Part shown: piece after piece, positions 46,507 to 58,200 of the stretch | How positions within the stretch are numbered: position 1 is the stretch's first letter | How the letters are laid out: every line of letters begins with the position of its first letter | Assembly (NCBI GenBank): GCA_002245135.1 | Contig: NGBS01000006.1 | Span: 1 to 64,000 of the forward strand | Origin: Proteromonas lacertae | Taxonomy: Eukaryota; Sar; Bigyra; Opalinata; Proteromonadidae | Length of the DNA: 64,000 bases | Direction: 5' to 3' | Position numbers and translations under genes: made by a program | The notes under the pieces: generated by a model | Told to the model about the DNA's origin: nothing | Database searches by the model: none | Seen by the model: only the letters and a program-made list of their open reading frames with translations

Positions 46507-48324
46507 TTACACGGGTGTTTCATCATTGAGATCGAGATCTAAAGGAAGAGAGGAATGAAGTAGGTTTTCTTCTTCTTCATCAAGATCTCCTATTTCATTC
46601 TTCTCTGGAATTGACAGTGGTTGTTTTGATTTTGATGAAGCATTTACATGTAATGTTCCGTTAGTCAATATCATCCTTTGCTTAGACTGTATGGATAAAT
46701 GCCTTCCATGGCCTAAAAAGACAGGGGTAGCTGTTAATTTTCTACCTGTAGTTTCACCATTCACTGAAAGCATTGAATTATTGTTATTATTTATCACTGA
46801 TAATCTATTTGACCTTCTTAATATAGAAGGCCGTTGTAGATGCCTTCCTTGACTTTGTAGTGGAGTAGTAGTTGTGGATGTAGAATCACCACCAGTACTG
46901 CTACTCCGCCGATTAGATGATTCATTAACATAATGGCTGAAACTACTAGCATTATTACCAGTAACTAAAGAATGATTTTGTGAACGAATAATAATTGACT
47001 TTACACTTACTGGATTTAATGATCTATAAGTAATATAAAAACTATCAATCTGAGCTAAAACTGTAAATTGATTGAACTGACTTAAATACTTCATCGCAAA
47101 TGCATCATGTTTTCTGGGAGTATAGTCAGGTTTAAATTTCTTTATTATAATTGATGCAATTCCACTAAATGATGTTATATAATCACCATTATTACTTATC
47201 CCACTTTGATTATTATTATTATTATTCAAATATGAAAATCGAGTAGGTGAAGATGTCACAACTTGATTATTCTGTAAGTTTCTATTATGAATTGGTGGAG
47301 TTGTCATAGTAGTAGTAGTAGTAGCACCATTCGTATTAAGATTATAATCTATCAATGAACTACTTCGATTACTACTTCCAACTATCACATTTGTACCAAC
47401 AATCCCAGTAGTATTACCATTACTACTGCTACTAGCTAATCCACCATCATATTCAAAATGATCAGGATGAGGTTGGCCTAAAATAAACCGCTTAATTACA
47501 GAAAGACAGTTTTGAGATTGATATTTGCCATGTTTTGATAGATAATCTTTAATAAATGGAATTCTTACTCTTCTTTTCATTATTGTGAATAATTGTGTGT
47601 GGTTAAATATTCCATCGATTAAGGATAATCTGAATAAATAAATTGGTTCCCAGATGGATGGAGTTTCTATGACAAATTTGAAGAATTGGTTGAGACTTAT
47701 ATATCCGTGATTGTTGCTAAATAATAAAATAGATTAATAAAAAATAATTATTTTATATACACATCGATTTTCTTATATACTGTTGTTGCTTGTGAATCTA
47801 TATCTTCTTCCTTTCGTAACTGTTGTATTAATTTCTGAATGTCTTTCCACGTCACTACATCCTTGAAATCAGGTAAAGTATGCAGAATTACTAAGTCAAT
47901 TTATAATTTCATTATAATATATACAATAAAACACAGCCACATTTGGAGCAAAACAAAAAAAGATAATGAATTGGAAGTATTCGTTCCAAGTGAGATAGGT
48001 TGAGACTGTTAAATTAAATAAAAAATCATAATACAGTAGACTTTGAAAATTAGCTCAAATAATGGCAAATAATTAACATGAAATGATTCAAGGATTTGAT
48101 TTCCTGACAGTTTTTGGGAGTGGTGCTGACTAAATAATAGATTAAACAAAACATACTTTAATATTTTGATAAATTTGTCACTTATAATATCTACATCATA
48201 ATTATTCACTACATGGATTAAAAAAATATCACATACGGTAAAAAAATGAAGCAAACTTAACAGAAGTAGGATCCAGCCCATTTTTATCTAGGTTAGTAGC
48301 AGGTGTTACTTTTGTTTTTCTCAT
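46507..48324 (-). CDS. EF-hand array protein D (longest member)
   Basis: Six exons give 551 residues. The EF loop DVNNHGYISLNQF has His at position 5 and Gln at 12, so calcium binding is doubtful. LTWNEYFQFIIFFCFAPN, IWEPIYLFR and MKRRVRIPFIKDYLSKHG follow. PHPDHFEYD is interrupted by an insertion of about 80 residues rich in Ser, Asn and Thr before the IIIKKFKPDYTPR block. The tail carries SILRRS and an acidic end (DLDEEEENLLHS). Introns are 48209-48236, 48130-48156, 48006-48034, 47891-47924 and 47717-47760. Confidence 0.85.
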
Positions 48325-48481
48325 CTAAAGCTTAGACACCATTATTTTATATGAAACGAAAATTGTGTAATTCAAGCCAAACTATGTGAATAACATTTTT
48401 CATTAACCCAATTCAAAATAGAATTAAAAAGAAGAAGAATATGTGAGATATATAACTTATATAATAACTAATAAATGATAT

Positions 48482-49812
48482 TCATATTATTGGAACAATG
48501 GACGACTGAGCTGTTACGAAATTTTTACTAGACAAAGAACTACCTTTTGGAAGTTGATGATGTGGTGTCTGTGACACTAATGAATAAATTTGTGTAGATG
48601 CAGAAAATTTTCCAGTTGAGTTACTTAAAGTGCTCATTCTTCTTTGTTTTAGAATTGATTTCTTTCTAACCCCTACCTGTGGTTCTGATGCTTTACCTAA
48701 ATCACTTTTTGTTGTTGGTAATAGAGATATTCTACGAGTTACTTCTGGATCATTATTTCGTATTTTAATATATAATTCATCAATTTCTTTGACAAACTCA
48801 TTCAGGCCATATGCTGATAGATATTTAATGGCAAATGTCTCTTGTTTAAATACATATCCACTGTCATACTTTTTTATATAAATTTCAACTAAATTACAAA
48901 ATGTTGTTCCATCAACTCTGTTATCGTAATCATAGTGTAAAGGATGAGGAGCACCTATCATTTTTCTACTTAATTTATCAGAACATACCTCGGGAGGTAG
49001 TTGATTGTTGTGACTTTCTAAATACTTGTTGATATTTTGAATATCTGATCGTCTTTCAAGTATAATTTTAATTCTTTCAAATGTCAGAACATTTGAAATA
49101 GTAGCTAATCTAAAGTAATTGATTGGATCAAACAAAGCAAATGATAGTGATAAAAAATTGAAAAATTGATTTAAGCTAATTTTACCATCACTATTTCTAT
49201 TCATATTTAGTATTATATTCACTTATAGAATATACAAATCTTGTTGTTTAAACAATTGTAGAACTTCATCACAGATTGCTTGTTGTCTTTTGATCAATTT
49301 AAACATGTTTACGAGGTGACTCCATTCTACACTACCATTACATGAACATAAAGCATGTAGAATAACTAAAGAAAATAAAATTAAAAGTAACATAATACAG
49401 TAATATATAACAACTGTAGGATTGAGCGAAAAGAAAATGACAAACTGAAAAAAATCATTCCAACTGAGGGAATTGCTTTCTAACATAATAGAAACCAAAT
49501 CTATACCATATATTCTAAACAAAGAGTTGTACATGGGAATTTTGGCTAGATTAAACTCTTTAATTATATCATAACCATTAACTCTTTTTGTCTTCAGTTT
49601 TCTATTAACATTAAATAGATTCGCTTTATACTTTTGTAATTTCTTATAATACACTTTAACAATATTTATTTCATAGTTATTGACTATAAAAATCATAACA
49701 TTATAAGCTTACGGCAAAAACACTCTGCAAATTTAATACTCTCGTCATTCAGGGCATATTCATCGACTATAGCCTCCTCAGCAATTGGCTCGTTATTATG
49801 AATCTTATTCAT
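48482..49812 (-). CDS. EF-hand array protein E
   Basis: Five exons give 400 residues. LNDESIKFAECFC opens the protein, then SLSWNDFFQFVIFFSLNP, the EF loop DLNSDGKISLNQF (Gln at 12), LERRSDIQNINKYLESHN..LPPEVC and PHPLHYDYD. The tail is short with KKSILKQRRMS. Introns are 49684-49712, 49480-49506 (27 nt, stop-free), 49366-49398 (33 nt, stop-free) and 49197-49235. The intron that ends the 52-nt second exon in the other seven genes is missing here; intron loss is the simplest reading. Confidence 0.85.
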
Positions 49813-50045
49813 TAATTGTTTCTATGCTTTTTTATTCAACTAAAAATTGTTTGTTTAGTGATGAAAAAATAATATCTTTTGATGAGATATATAAGAATTA
49901 CTCTCATTTTATCGAATATTTAGAAAATAGATAAGTTATATTTTGTTTCCGACACCAAAAATTTGATATAAGATAAAAAATAAATGTAGAGAAATGATAT
50001 GTTTATAAAGGTACTTTTTAGATGATAAAATTACAGTTAAGTATA

Positions 50046-51425
50046 TCATAAATATTCATGAACTGGCTCTATCGAAGGGAACGGTTCATTTTTATAGGAA
50101 TTAAGAGCAAGTTGAATCTGTCCATTTCCTCCATCTGAATTGAGGTTTCCATAATTAGACAGAGTTTCAGGTAAAGTGCTTGTATTAGTTTGCATCTCTG
50201 ATACTGATTGTTTTCTATCTTTTGGTAATAACGATGTTCTTGACCTCAACCTCTCTGAAGGATGAGAAGGTCTTTTCAAGATTGATTTGGACGATTCAAA
50301 CTGCTGTCCTTCTGGTGGTGGCGTTAATGATAAATTGCTGTGGTTACTATTTGTAGTTGATCTTCTTTTCTGTGATGCTACATACTCAGGTGAATTGTTA
50401 CGATATTCTATAAAGTATTTATCAATCAAACAAATAGTAGGATGATCTATAAATCTACCTAAATTTTTCATTGCAAAACCTTCATGATACATTACATACA
50501 GCGGTTTATATTTCTTAATAAACATAGTTACTATCTCTGCATACTGTAAATATGATAATTGACCATTGGGTAAGGTTGTACAAGGATCATAATCATATAA
50601 ATCAGGATGGGGCAAACCTTGTAAACTTCTTTTAAACTTACTTAGACATGGCTCTTTTGGTAGTTTTTGATCATGTACCACCTGGTATTGTTTGATTACA
50701 TTGATTCTACATCTTCGGTCCATAATTGATTTTAATCTTTCAACTCCAAATACTCCATTAATTAGTAGTATTCTAAACATAAATAAGGGTTCCCAGTACT
50801 TTATGGTGACTGATATAAAGTTCCAGAATTGATTTAGACTTAAATAACCATCACTATTTATGTCAAAATCTTGAAAAATTAGCTGAACATCTTTACACAC
50901 TCCGCTTTGTCTCCGTAGTAGTTGAAAAAACAGAACAATATCTTCCCAACTAACCTGGCCTGTAAAACTGGGAAAAGTATTGATTATAGCTATAAACATG
51001 AAAATAAAACAGAAATTATACAGAAAAAAATACACACCATGGGAGAAAAAGAAAAAAATACCACAAACTGAAAGTAACTATTCCAATCGAAATAAGTTCC
51101 ATCTAGAGTATAGAATACAGCAATATACCGTAGATCGAAAATAAATGCTCATGTAAAGGTAAAGACCTTAATCCTAACATTTTTATGAGCTTAAATGGAG
51201 TGACTTTAACGCCGTGAGTAGTATCACTAAATTATTTAGAGTATTATTTATACCTAACAAGCTCATTATATCTTTTTTTTATAAATTGAACTTCAAAATT
51301 GCTCACTATAAGAGTTTAATAATAATTAAAATACTGGCAAAGTACCTTGCGAACTTAACAGATTTATCATCGAGCTGGTTCTTGTCATACTTCTCATCCG
51401 GATTTACAGATGCGTGTATGGACAT
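50046..51425 (-). CDS. EF-hand array protein F
   Basis: Five exons give 421 residues. LDDKSVKFARYFA, then YFDWNSYFQFVVFFSFSPM, a partner EF TGQVSWEDI with Asp at position 12, and a main EF loop DINSDGYLSLNQF with Gln at 12. YWEPLFMFRILLI, DRRCRINVIKQYQVVHD..LPKEPC and PHPDLYDYD follow. The tail contains SSKSILKRPS. Introns are 51306-51334, 51227-51253, 51103-51128 and 50990-51021. With G it looks like the least degenerate member. Confidence 0.86.
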
Positions 51426-51600
51426 GGGCCTTCAAAAGATGAGAAAAGAAGAAATTTAAAAATATAAACGTCAAATAAAAATCAAGCTTTTGATGAATGA
51501 TCAATCAATCACAACAAATTAGAATAACAATAACGATAAATTATATATAAATAAATAGAAGAGTTAAACGTATCCATTATTAACATCAGAATATGTACAT

Positions 51601-53079
51601 TTACATTTGAAGAGGTTTTACTGGCGAAAGTAGTGGATCAGAGTCAGCCTTTTCTTCATTATTATTAGTTTTTTTCCTCATTGCCCTAGATCGAACCATT
51701 TCGCTCATTGTTGTCATACTTTGTGCACTATTCTGTTTACTTTCTCCTTCAGCACTACTATTTCCTCCATTATATCTTTTAAGTTTATCCTTTGCTGCTA
51801 ACCTACTCTCATGTCCGATAGACAAATGTCTATTTCCGTGAACCCTATTTCTTGTTCCTGGAGTACCGATTTTACGACTTGTATTTTGTGGTGTATTGAG
51901 GTGAGAAGGTGCTTTAAGTATAGATCTCGCTGATGCTGGTAAACTATTCTCTGATTGCTGAAACGAGATAGCGCGTTGTATTACCGATTGCTGTTGTTTT
52001 ATTGATGATTGTTTTTCAGGATTATTCGTTCTATATTGTATATAAAACTTGTCAATTTCTACAAGTATATTAGAAGTTGAACCTTGTTTGTTTTTACTCT
52101 TATCCTTTACAGATACTTTCACACTAGGATCACTACCACTTAATAATGTAACGACTCCACCGAATCTACCTAAATTCTTCATTTGAAAGACCTCATGTTT
52201 ATAATTCATCTGAGGTTTGTATAATCTTATATATTTAAGTGCAAATCTTAAAAATGAAGTTGGTAAATCTTCACCTTCATAATCATACGAATCTGGATGA
52301 GGAGAACATTTCAATATTCTCTTTATCTTACCACAACATGGTTCTGGAGGTAATTTATCATTATTTCCTAATTGATAAAACTTTATATCACCCATATGTA
52401 ATTTTCTATTTAATATTCCTAAAAGTCTTTCTGTTCCTATTATTTTTTCAATTATTGTTATTCTAAAATCATAAAATGGCTGATATAATGCTGTTGTAGT
52501 TGCTGCAAAATTGAAAAATTGTGATAAATTCACTTCTCCATCGTTATTTATATCATGATCTGAAAATATCTGTTTTATCTCAGGACAAATTGCCAAATTT
52601 CGCCTTAAATAAATAAATAACTGACTTACACAATCCCAAGTTATTCTACCTTCATAATTCGGTAAAATATTAAGTAATGTGTAAAATAGAGAAGGCATAG
52701 GCGCAGCACCCCAAAATAAGACAAATTGAAAGAAATCATTCCAATTTAACAGGCACTCTCCTATTGAATAGTGAATTAATTTGATTATACTGTAAGCTGA
52801 AAACAGTAATTCATATAAAGGCATGGCCTTTAAATCTAATATATTGATTATTGTGAATCCAGATATAACATTCTCAGGACCCTTCCTATTCACAATAATG
52901 ATAGAAACTATACAAATGATTCTTTGTAAAGAATTTCTTGATGTGGTTAATTTCATGATTATTCACTATGATATTTATATAACGATGAAAGCGATACAAC
53001 AAAAATATTTAGCATATTTGATGGACAAGTCATTAAAACCATGCGGATCTGTTATTGGTACTGGCTGCACTTGAGACAT
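51601..53079 (-). CDS. EF-hand array protein G
   Basis: Four exons give 462 residues. LNDxS at the N-terminus reads FNDLSIKYAKYFC; LLNWNDFFQFVLFWGAAPMPSLFY and the EF loop DINNDGEVNLSQF (Gln at 12) follow. LNRKLHMGDIKFYQLGN..LPPEPC and PHPDSYDYE match the family. A 30-residue insertion (about 52040-52150) splits the segment before FYIQYRTNNPE. The tail carries ARSILKAPS and a Ser/Gln-rich end. Introns are 52966-52997, 52886-52913 and 52761-52790 (30 nt, stop-free). Confidence 0.86.
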
Positions 53080-53643
53080 CTTGTTTTAGAATTATTACAT
53101 TAACTATTTATATCCTAAAAAAAAGAAACGAAAAATATCGATTTTAGAATAATTCTTATACAACATCTGTTGGTCTTTTTTATTGTGAAGTTTTTTGCGC
53201 ATACGAATCTTTTAGTCAGTATGGCACAAGCAATAGGAACTGATCATATGTACTAACGTTCAGAATGAACATAGGTTTTATATACAGTAAGATATTTAAG
53301 AAAATAGATGTGGAAGAAAGAATTGTATTTTATGCCTTTATCTTATCTAATATAAAAATAATAAGTTGTTTTATTATAAATTTATACTACATAGATGTCA
53401 TTAATGCTTTTGTATTATTGCATTAATTGAACTTAAGAAATATTATTTAGGATTAATACACATAAATTTGCAGACAACTAGATTTAGTAAATATAAAGTT
53501 ATATAAAACTAAAACACATCATTTTAAAAACTACAAATATACTAATTTACATTATGTTATTTCTACTTAATATAAAGTTATATATTATATATATAACTAT
53601 ATAAATATACATTTACCTTCTTTAACAATTACATATAACAACA
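53080..53643. other. Intergenic gap inside the EF-hand array
   Basis: AT-rich, without coding signal on either strand. It is the longest spacer in the array. Confidence 0.6.
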
Positions 53644-55163
53644 TCACTCATCACTGCCTAAAGGAGATATTGGTGAGATAGTTGTAGGACAATAATTTAC
53701 TGGCCTGACTCTACACATTGAATTAGGCGATAATCCTCTATTACCATGAGATTGATTCAAATAAGTCTGAATTGCTCGACTTGATGCTGATGATTTAACA
53801 ATCCCTAATAATTGACTTTTATCTAATGTCATTCTTCTTTCCGACCTTAAAGTACTTTTATGTCTTAATATTGGAGATGGTGGATTGGAAATATCAAATA
53901 AATTGGTATTATTATTATTATTTGCTGTTGTATTAGATGGTGTTATAGCACAATGCATACTCATTTTATTAATATTAATATTATTATTTGTCGGTGTATT
54001 TACTGTAGAGTTTGGAGCACTTATAAATGTATTCTCAAATCCTGAAGGTGCTCTTGAACTTAATCCCTGCATATTAGTGTTACAATGTATTGCTGATGAT
54101 TTTCTAGCCGCAGTAGTACGAAGCAAAGCCCTACTAGAAGACGATGGAGTCATTAAATTAGTATGTGAAATTCCATTTACTGAAGATGCACGATAATGTC
54201 GATAATATTTGTCAATTTTATTTAATATAGGAAATTCAATAGTATTACATAAATTCCTACTTGAAAAATGTTCATACTTCTTTTGGAAGTTATTATTGTA
54301 TTTTCTGATTAATTCATATGTAATTTGTTGGAGTGATGGATAATCAACTGTATAGTCATAGTCATAGTGTAAAGGATTAGGTTTTCGTAAAATTAAATTC
54401 TTAATTGAATCTAAACATGGTTGAGGAGGATCTTTTCCATTATGAATTGCTTGATATTCTTTTATATTACTAATTTTTAATTTTCTATCTAATATTACAA
54501 ACAATGAGTCATTTGGAAAGATTGTTTCGATTAGTGATATCCTGAATCTATATAGTGGCTCCCAAAGTGTATAATTGTATGTTGTGTATTTGAAAAACTG
54601 AGCGAAGTTTAAAAGACCGTTTTTCCTAACATCTAATTTCCTGAAATATTCCATATCTTTCTCTTTCAACTGCGATGATTTCTTTAGAAGTTTTAGTATG
54701 TGTTCTATATCATCCCATTTTATACAACCTGTAAAATTGGAAAATGTGCTGATGATGAAGTAAAATATTGCCACATTTGGAGCAAAACTCAAAAACGTAA
54801 CTGTTTGAAAGAAATCATTCCAAAACAATATACCATCATCTGAATAAACTATAAAAAAATATTAATACTGTAAATCGAAAATATATGCTTGAATAAAGGA
54901 AGATCTTTGGTATGCAAATGATTTATTAATGTCTTGTATCTTATATGTCTTTCTTTTTTATCCCTAAAGAAAAATAAAACAACAATATACGTGCTAAGTG
55001 AGTCAAAATACTTCTTTATCATTTTTACATCATAATTATTCACTATACATATGAATTATAGAATAATAGTGTAGTAAATACTGTAATAATAGCTGGCTAA
55101 TTTTCTTGAGTCATCAGATAGGCCATTTACATCAACATCAGTTGGTGAAATAGAATTACTCAT
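53644..55163 (-). CDS. EF-hand array protein H
   Basis: Four exons give 477 residues. LSDDSRKLASYYY, LFWNDFFQTVTFLSFAPN, the partner EF TGCIKWDDI and main EF loop DVRKNGLLNFAQF (position 5 Asn, position 12 Gln) are present. LDRKLKISNIKEYQAIHNGKDPPQPC and LHYDYDY follow. The tail motif is SPILRHKS, the only deviation from SIL[KR]. Introns are 55043-55081, 54964-54990 and 54849-54868; the last is only 20 nt and lies exactly where A, D and G have 30-35-nt introns. It is divergent from the poly-Q gene across 108 bp. Confidence 0.86.
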
Positions 55164-55271
55164 ATTTAAATATCAATACTCATAAATATGCCTTTATTTC
55201 AATTTTATTCGTTATGATCATTATTTTGGGGGGTAATTGGGTTGTACCGAAAAAATTAGAGAGAGAAAATC

Positions 55272-58200
55272 ATGCCTGTGTCAATTAATGGTGCGTTTTA
55301 TATTGCAAAATTCAAAAATAACATATTTAATAAAATGAAGTGGGAGAGAGTTCATCCAAAGATGATCATTTCAACAATCACGATGGTCTTTCCGAAATTA
55401 GCAAGCAATTATACCGCTGATCTTAATATTAAAGAAAAAGGGTTGGAATCATATGGTATTTATATATTTTCTTATGATTTAGATACAAATTACAAAGCGG
55501 ACATTACTCGTGTGAATAGTATATTCAAATCGGATGATATAGAATCTCCCAAAACTCCAATATCATACAAAGATATCATCGTTGATATTCAAGGTGAATC
55601 AATGTTAGGTTATAATTGTATGTGTCATAGTAATGAAACATGCATACATTTCCTATCAAAATGTTACAATTCATCTTTTCCAGTGAGTGTATTGTTCTTT
55701 AGACCATACCCAGGAGGGAATGATATTTTAATCATTGATCCTGAGAAATATAAAGAGATTAATGAAATAGTAAAAACACATGATAAAAATATCAATGAAT
55801 ATTTGAATACATATAAAAAGTCGAAACTATTAATTTCATTACCAATTGATTCTAATTTAGCTACAACAACTTTACAGCAACCAGTAAAACCAAAACCTGT
55901 TCAATTACAAATAGTGCAGCAACAAGCAGTACAAGCAGTACAACCACAACAAACAGTACAACAATCAAACCAACATCAAACCAATACACTAATTCAACAT
56001 CAACAACCTTCACAGCCATACCAACTTCCTACTCAACAACAAAAACAAAATAAACAAAAATTATGCGAACCAGAAAACCAATCAGAAAAACTACAACCAA
56101 TTCAGCCTATAGAATCATCGAAATTAATACACCAACTATCTCAACAATCACAACCACATCCTATACAACCAATGTCATTTAAACAACAGCCAGTTGTATT
56201 CCAACAAGAGTCATTGGCACAACAGAATCAACAAATTAAACAAAAGAAAGTGAATGAATTGAAAGAAAAAATAACCATCATCAGAAAAACATATTCTGAA
56301 ATCATAGATATGTCAAACATACCAATAAATAAAGGTGTAACTGAAATAACATATATTTTTAATGATATATCAACTCTTAAGGAAATTAATAATACCATTG
56401 ATAAATACGATCTAAATATCAACAATGTTGAAATGTATGAAAATGATCTAATAAAATATGAACAGTTTTATTTGAAAGTCAAAGGAAGATTTGATTTTTT
56501 AATTGCAACTCAAAGAGCTATGAATAGAAGAATAGAAGAACTGAAAATAGAACAACAACAAAATCAATATGTACCAAACCAAGATTATTTTTTAGATAAT
56601 TTATATGAATCAATAATAAAAGAAAGAATAAGAAGTATTGATATTCAAACTAAGTTTATGAGATTAGAGGATGAGATTAAAGACTTGAATATTGCAGTAG
56701 ATAATTGGAATAAAAAGAACAGAGAAAATGATCCTATATATATTACATCAAATTCTTTATTTAAGACTGCAACTAAAGAAAAACTACTGGAAGCTATAAA
56801 ATATAGAGAAAATGAAAGAGATTTTGTTCTTTTGGATATGAAAAAGATACTTTATTATTCAAATACATTAGAATTGATTAATTTTCAAAATAAATATAAA
56901 TCTGAAGAAATGGGAAATGAATTTAATGAATTTAATGATAATATGATCTATATTAGAGAAATTATCATATTTTTTGAAGCTGTAGAAATGAATACTGCTA
57001 ATTTTTCAATTTATAAAATAAGAATGGATCAAATAAAAGCACGTATAAGTAATAATCAGAAGATTATGAAACATATAATTGAGGAGAAAAAGAAAGAAAT
57101 TCAAAAACAAAAACAAAATGTAATTGAGAAAAGGCAACAGGAAGAAATTGAGCATCAAAGAGAGATTGAAAAAATAAAAAAAATCGAGCAGTTAAAAGAG
57201 AAGAAAAGAGAAGAAATTATTGAAAGACAGAAACAAGAAGAAAAGGAGAGAAATAGTCAAATAGAAGAAGAAAAAAATCAAATAGAAGAAGAAGAAGACT
57301 CGAATATAATAATAGACTCTTTTAAGTCTTATAGAAATATAATTGAATTTAATGAATATGTAAAATATCAAGATCAATTTTATAAGAATAGTATAGACAA
57401 TAATGTAATAGAAAAAGCGTATATTTATGTTATTATTATTATTATTATTAAAATAGAGTATGTGCATTAGTTACTCCAAAATCATCGTCTGATAAACAAT
57501 ATGAATTGAAAAGTTTTTTAAATTATTTCTCTACTAAGTCATCTATATATAATGATATTCATTTATTCCCAATTTGGCAAAGTATCAATAAAAGTGGGTT
57601 AATAATTGCTGATTGTAAAATGATTGATAGACAATTAGAAGCATTTGGTTGTATTTTTAATTCAGTTAATCTAAATCATCGTATGAATCATTTATGGATA
57701 AGTAAATCTGAAATCCAATGGAGACATATAAATGATTTAATTTGTCAATATATTAAAGTATATCTTTTAAAGATTTCTTTATTTATTTATAGATGATCGA
57801 GTTTAATGAAAATGATAGTATTGAAATTCCAATCAATTCACCATATATTTTACATATTTATTATTCCAATTTAGTAGACAATAAAAAGTATAATAGGATA
57901 GTTCAATTCATAAAATCTAATGGATTTAATGGAAAGATTGTATTTGATGAGTGGGAAGAAATATATGAAGAATTTATTGATGTTTATAATAAGAATAGAC
58001 TGACAGAAGTATAATTTATTATTATATACTAATCTATTTATTTTAGCTTGGAGTTGCTGTATGTGAAATTCAAAATACTGCTCTTCAAAGTGGTTCAATA
58101 TATTTAGCAAGCGATGAAAATTTATCATTGAATTATTTATACTGCATGGTTAAGTTGTCTTTATTCAAAAATGACAATGAAAATGATAAATTGAGCAACG

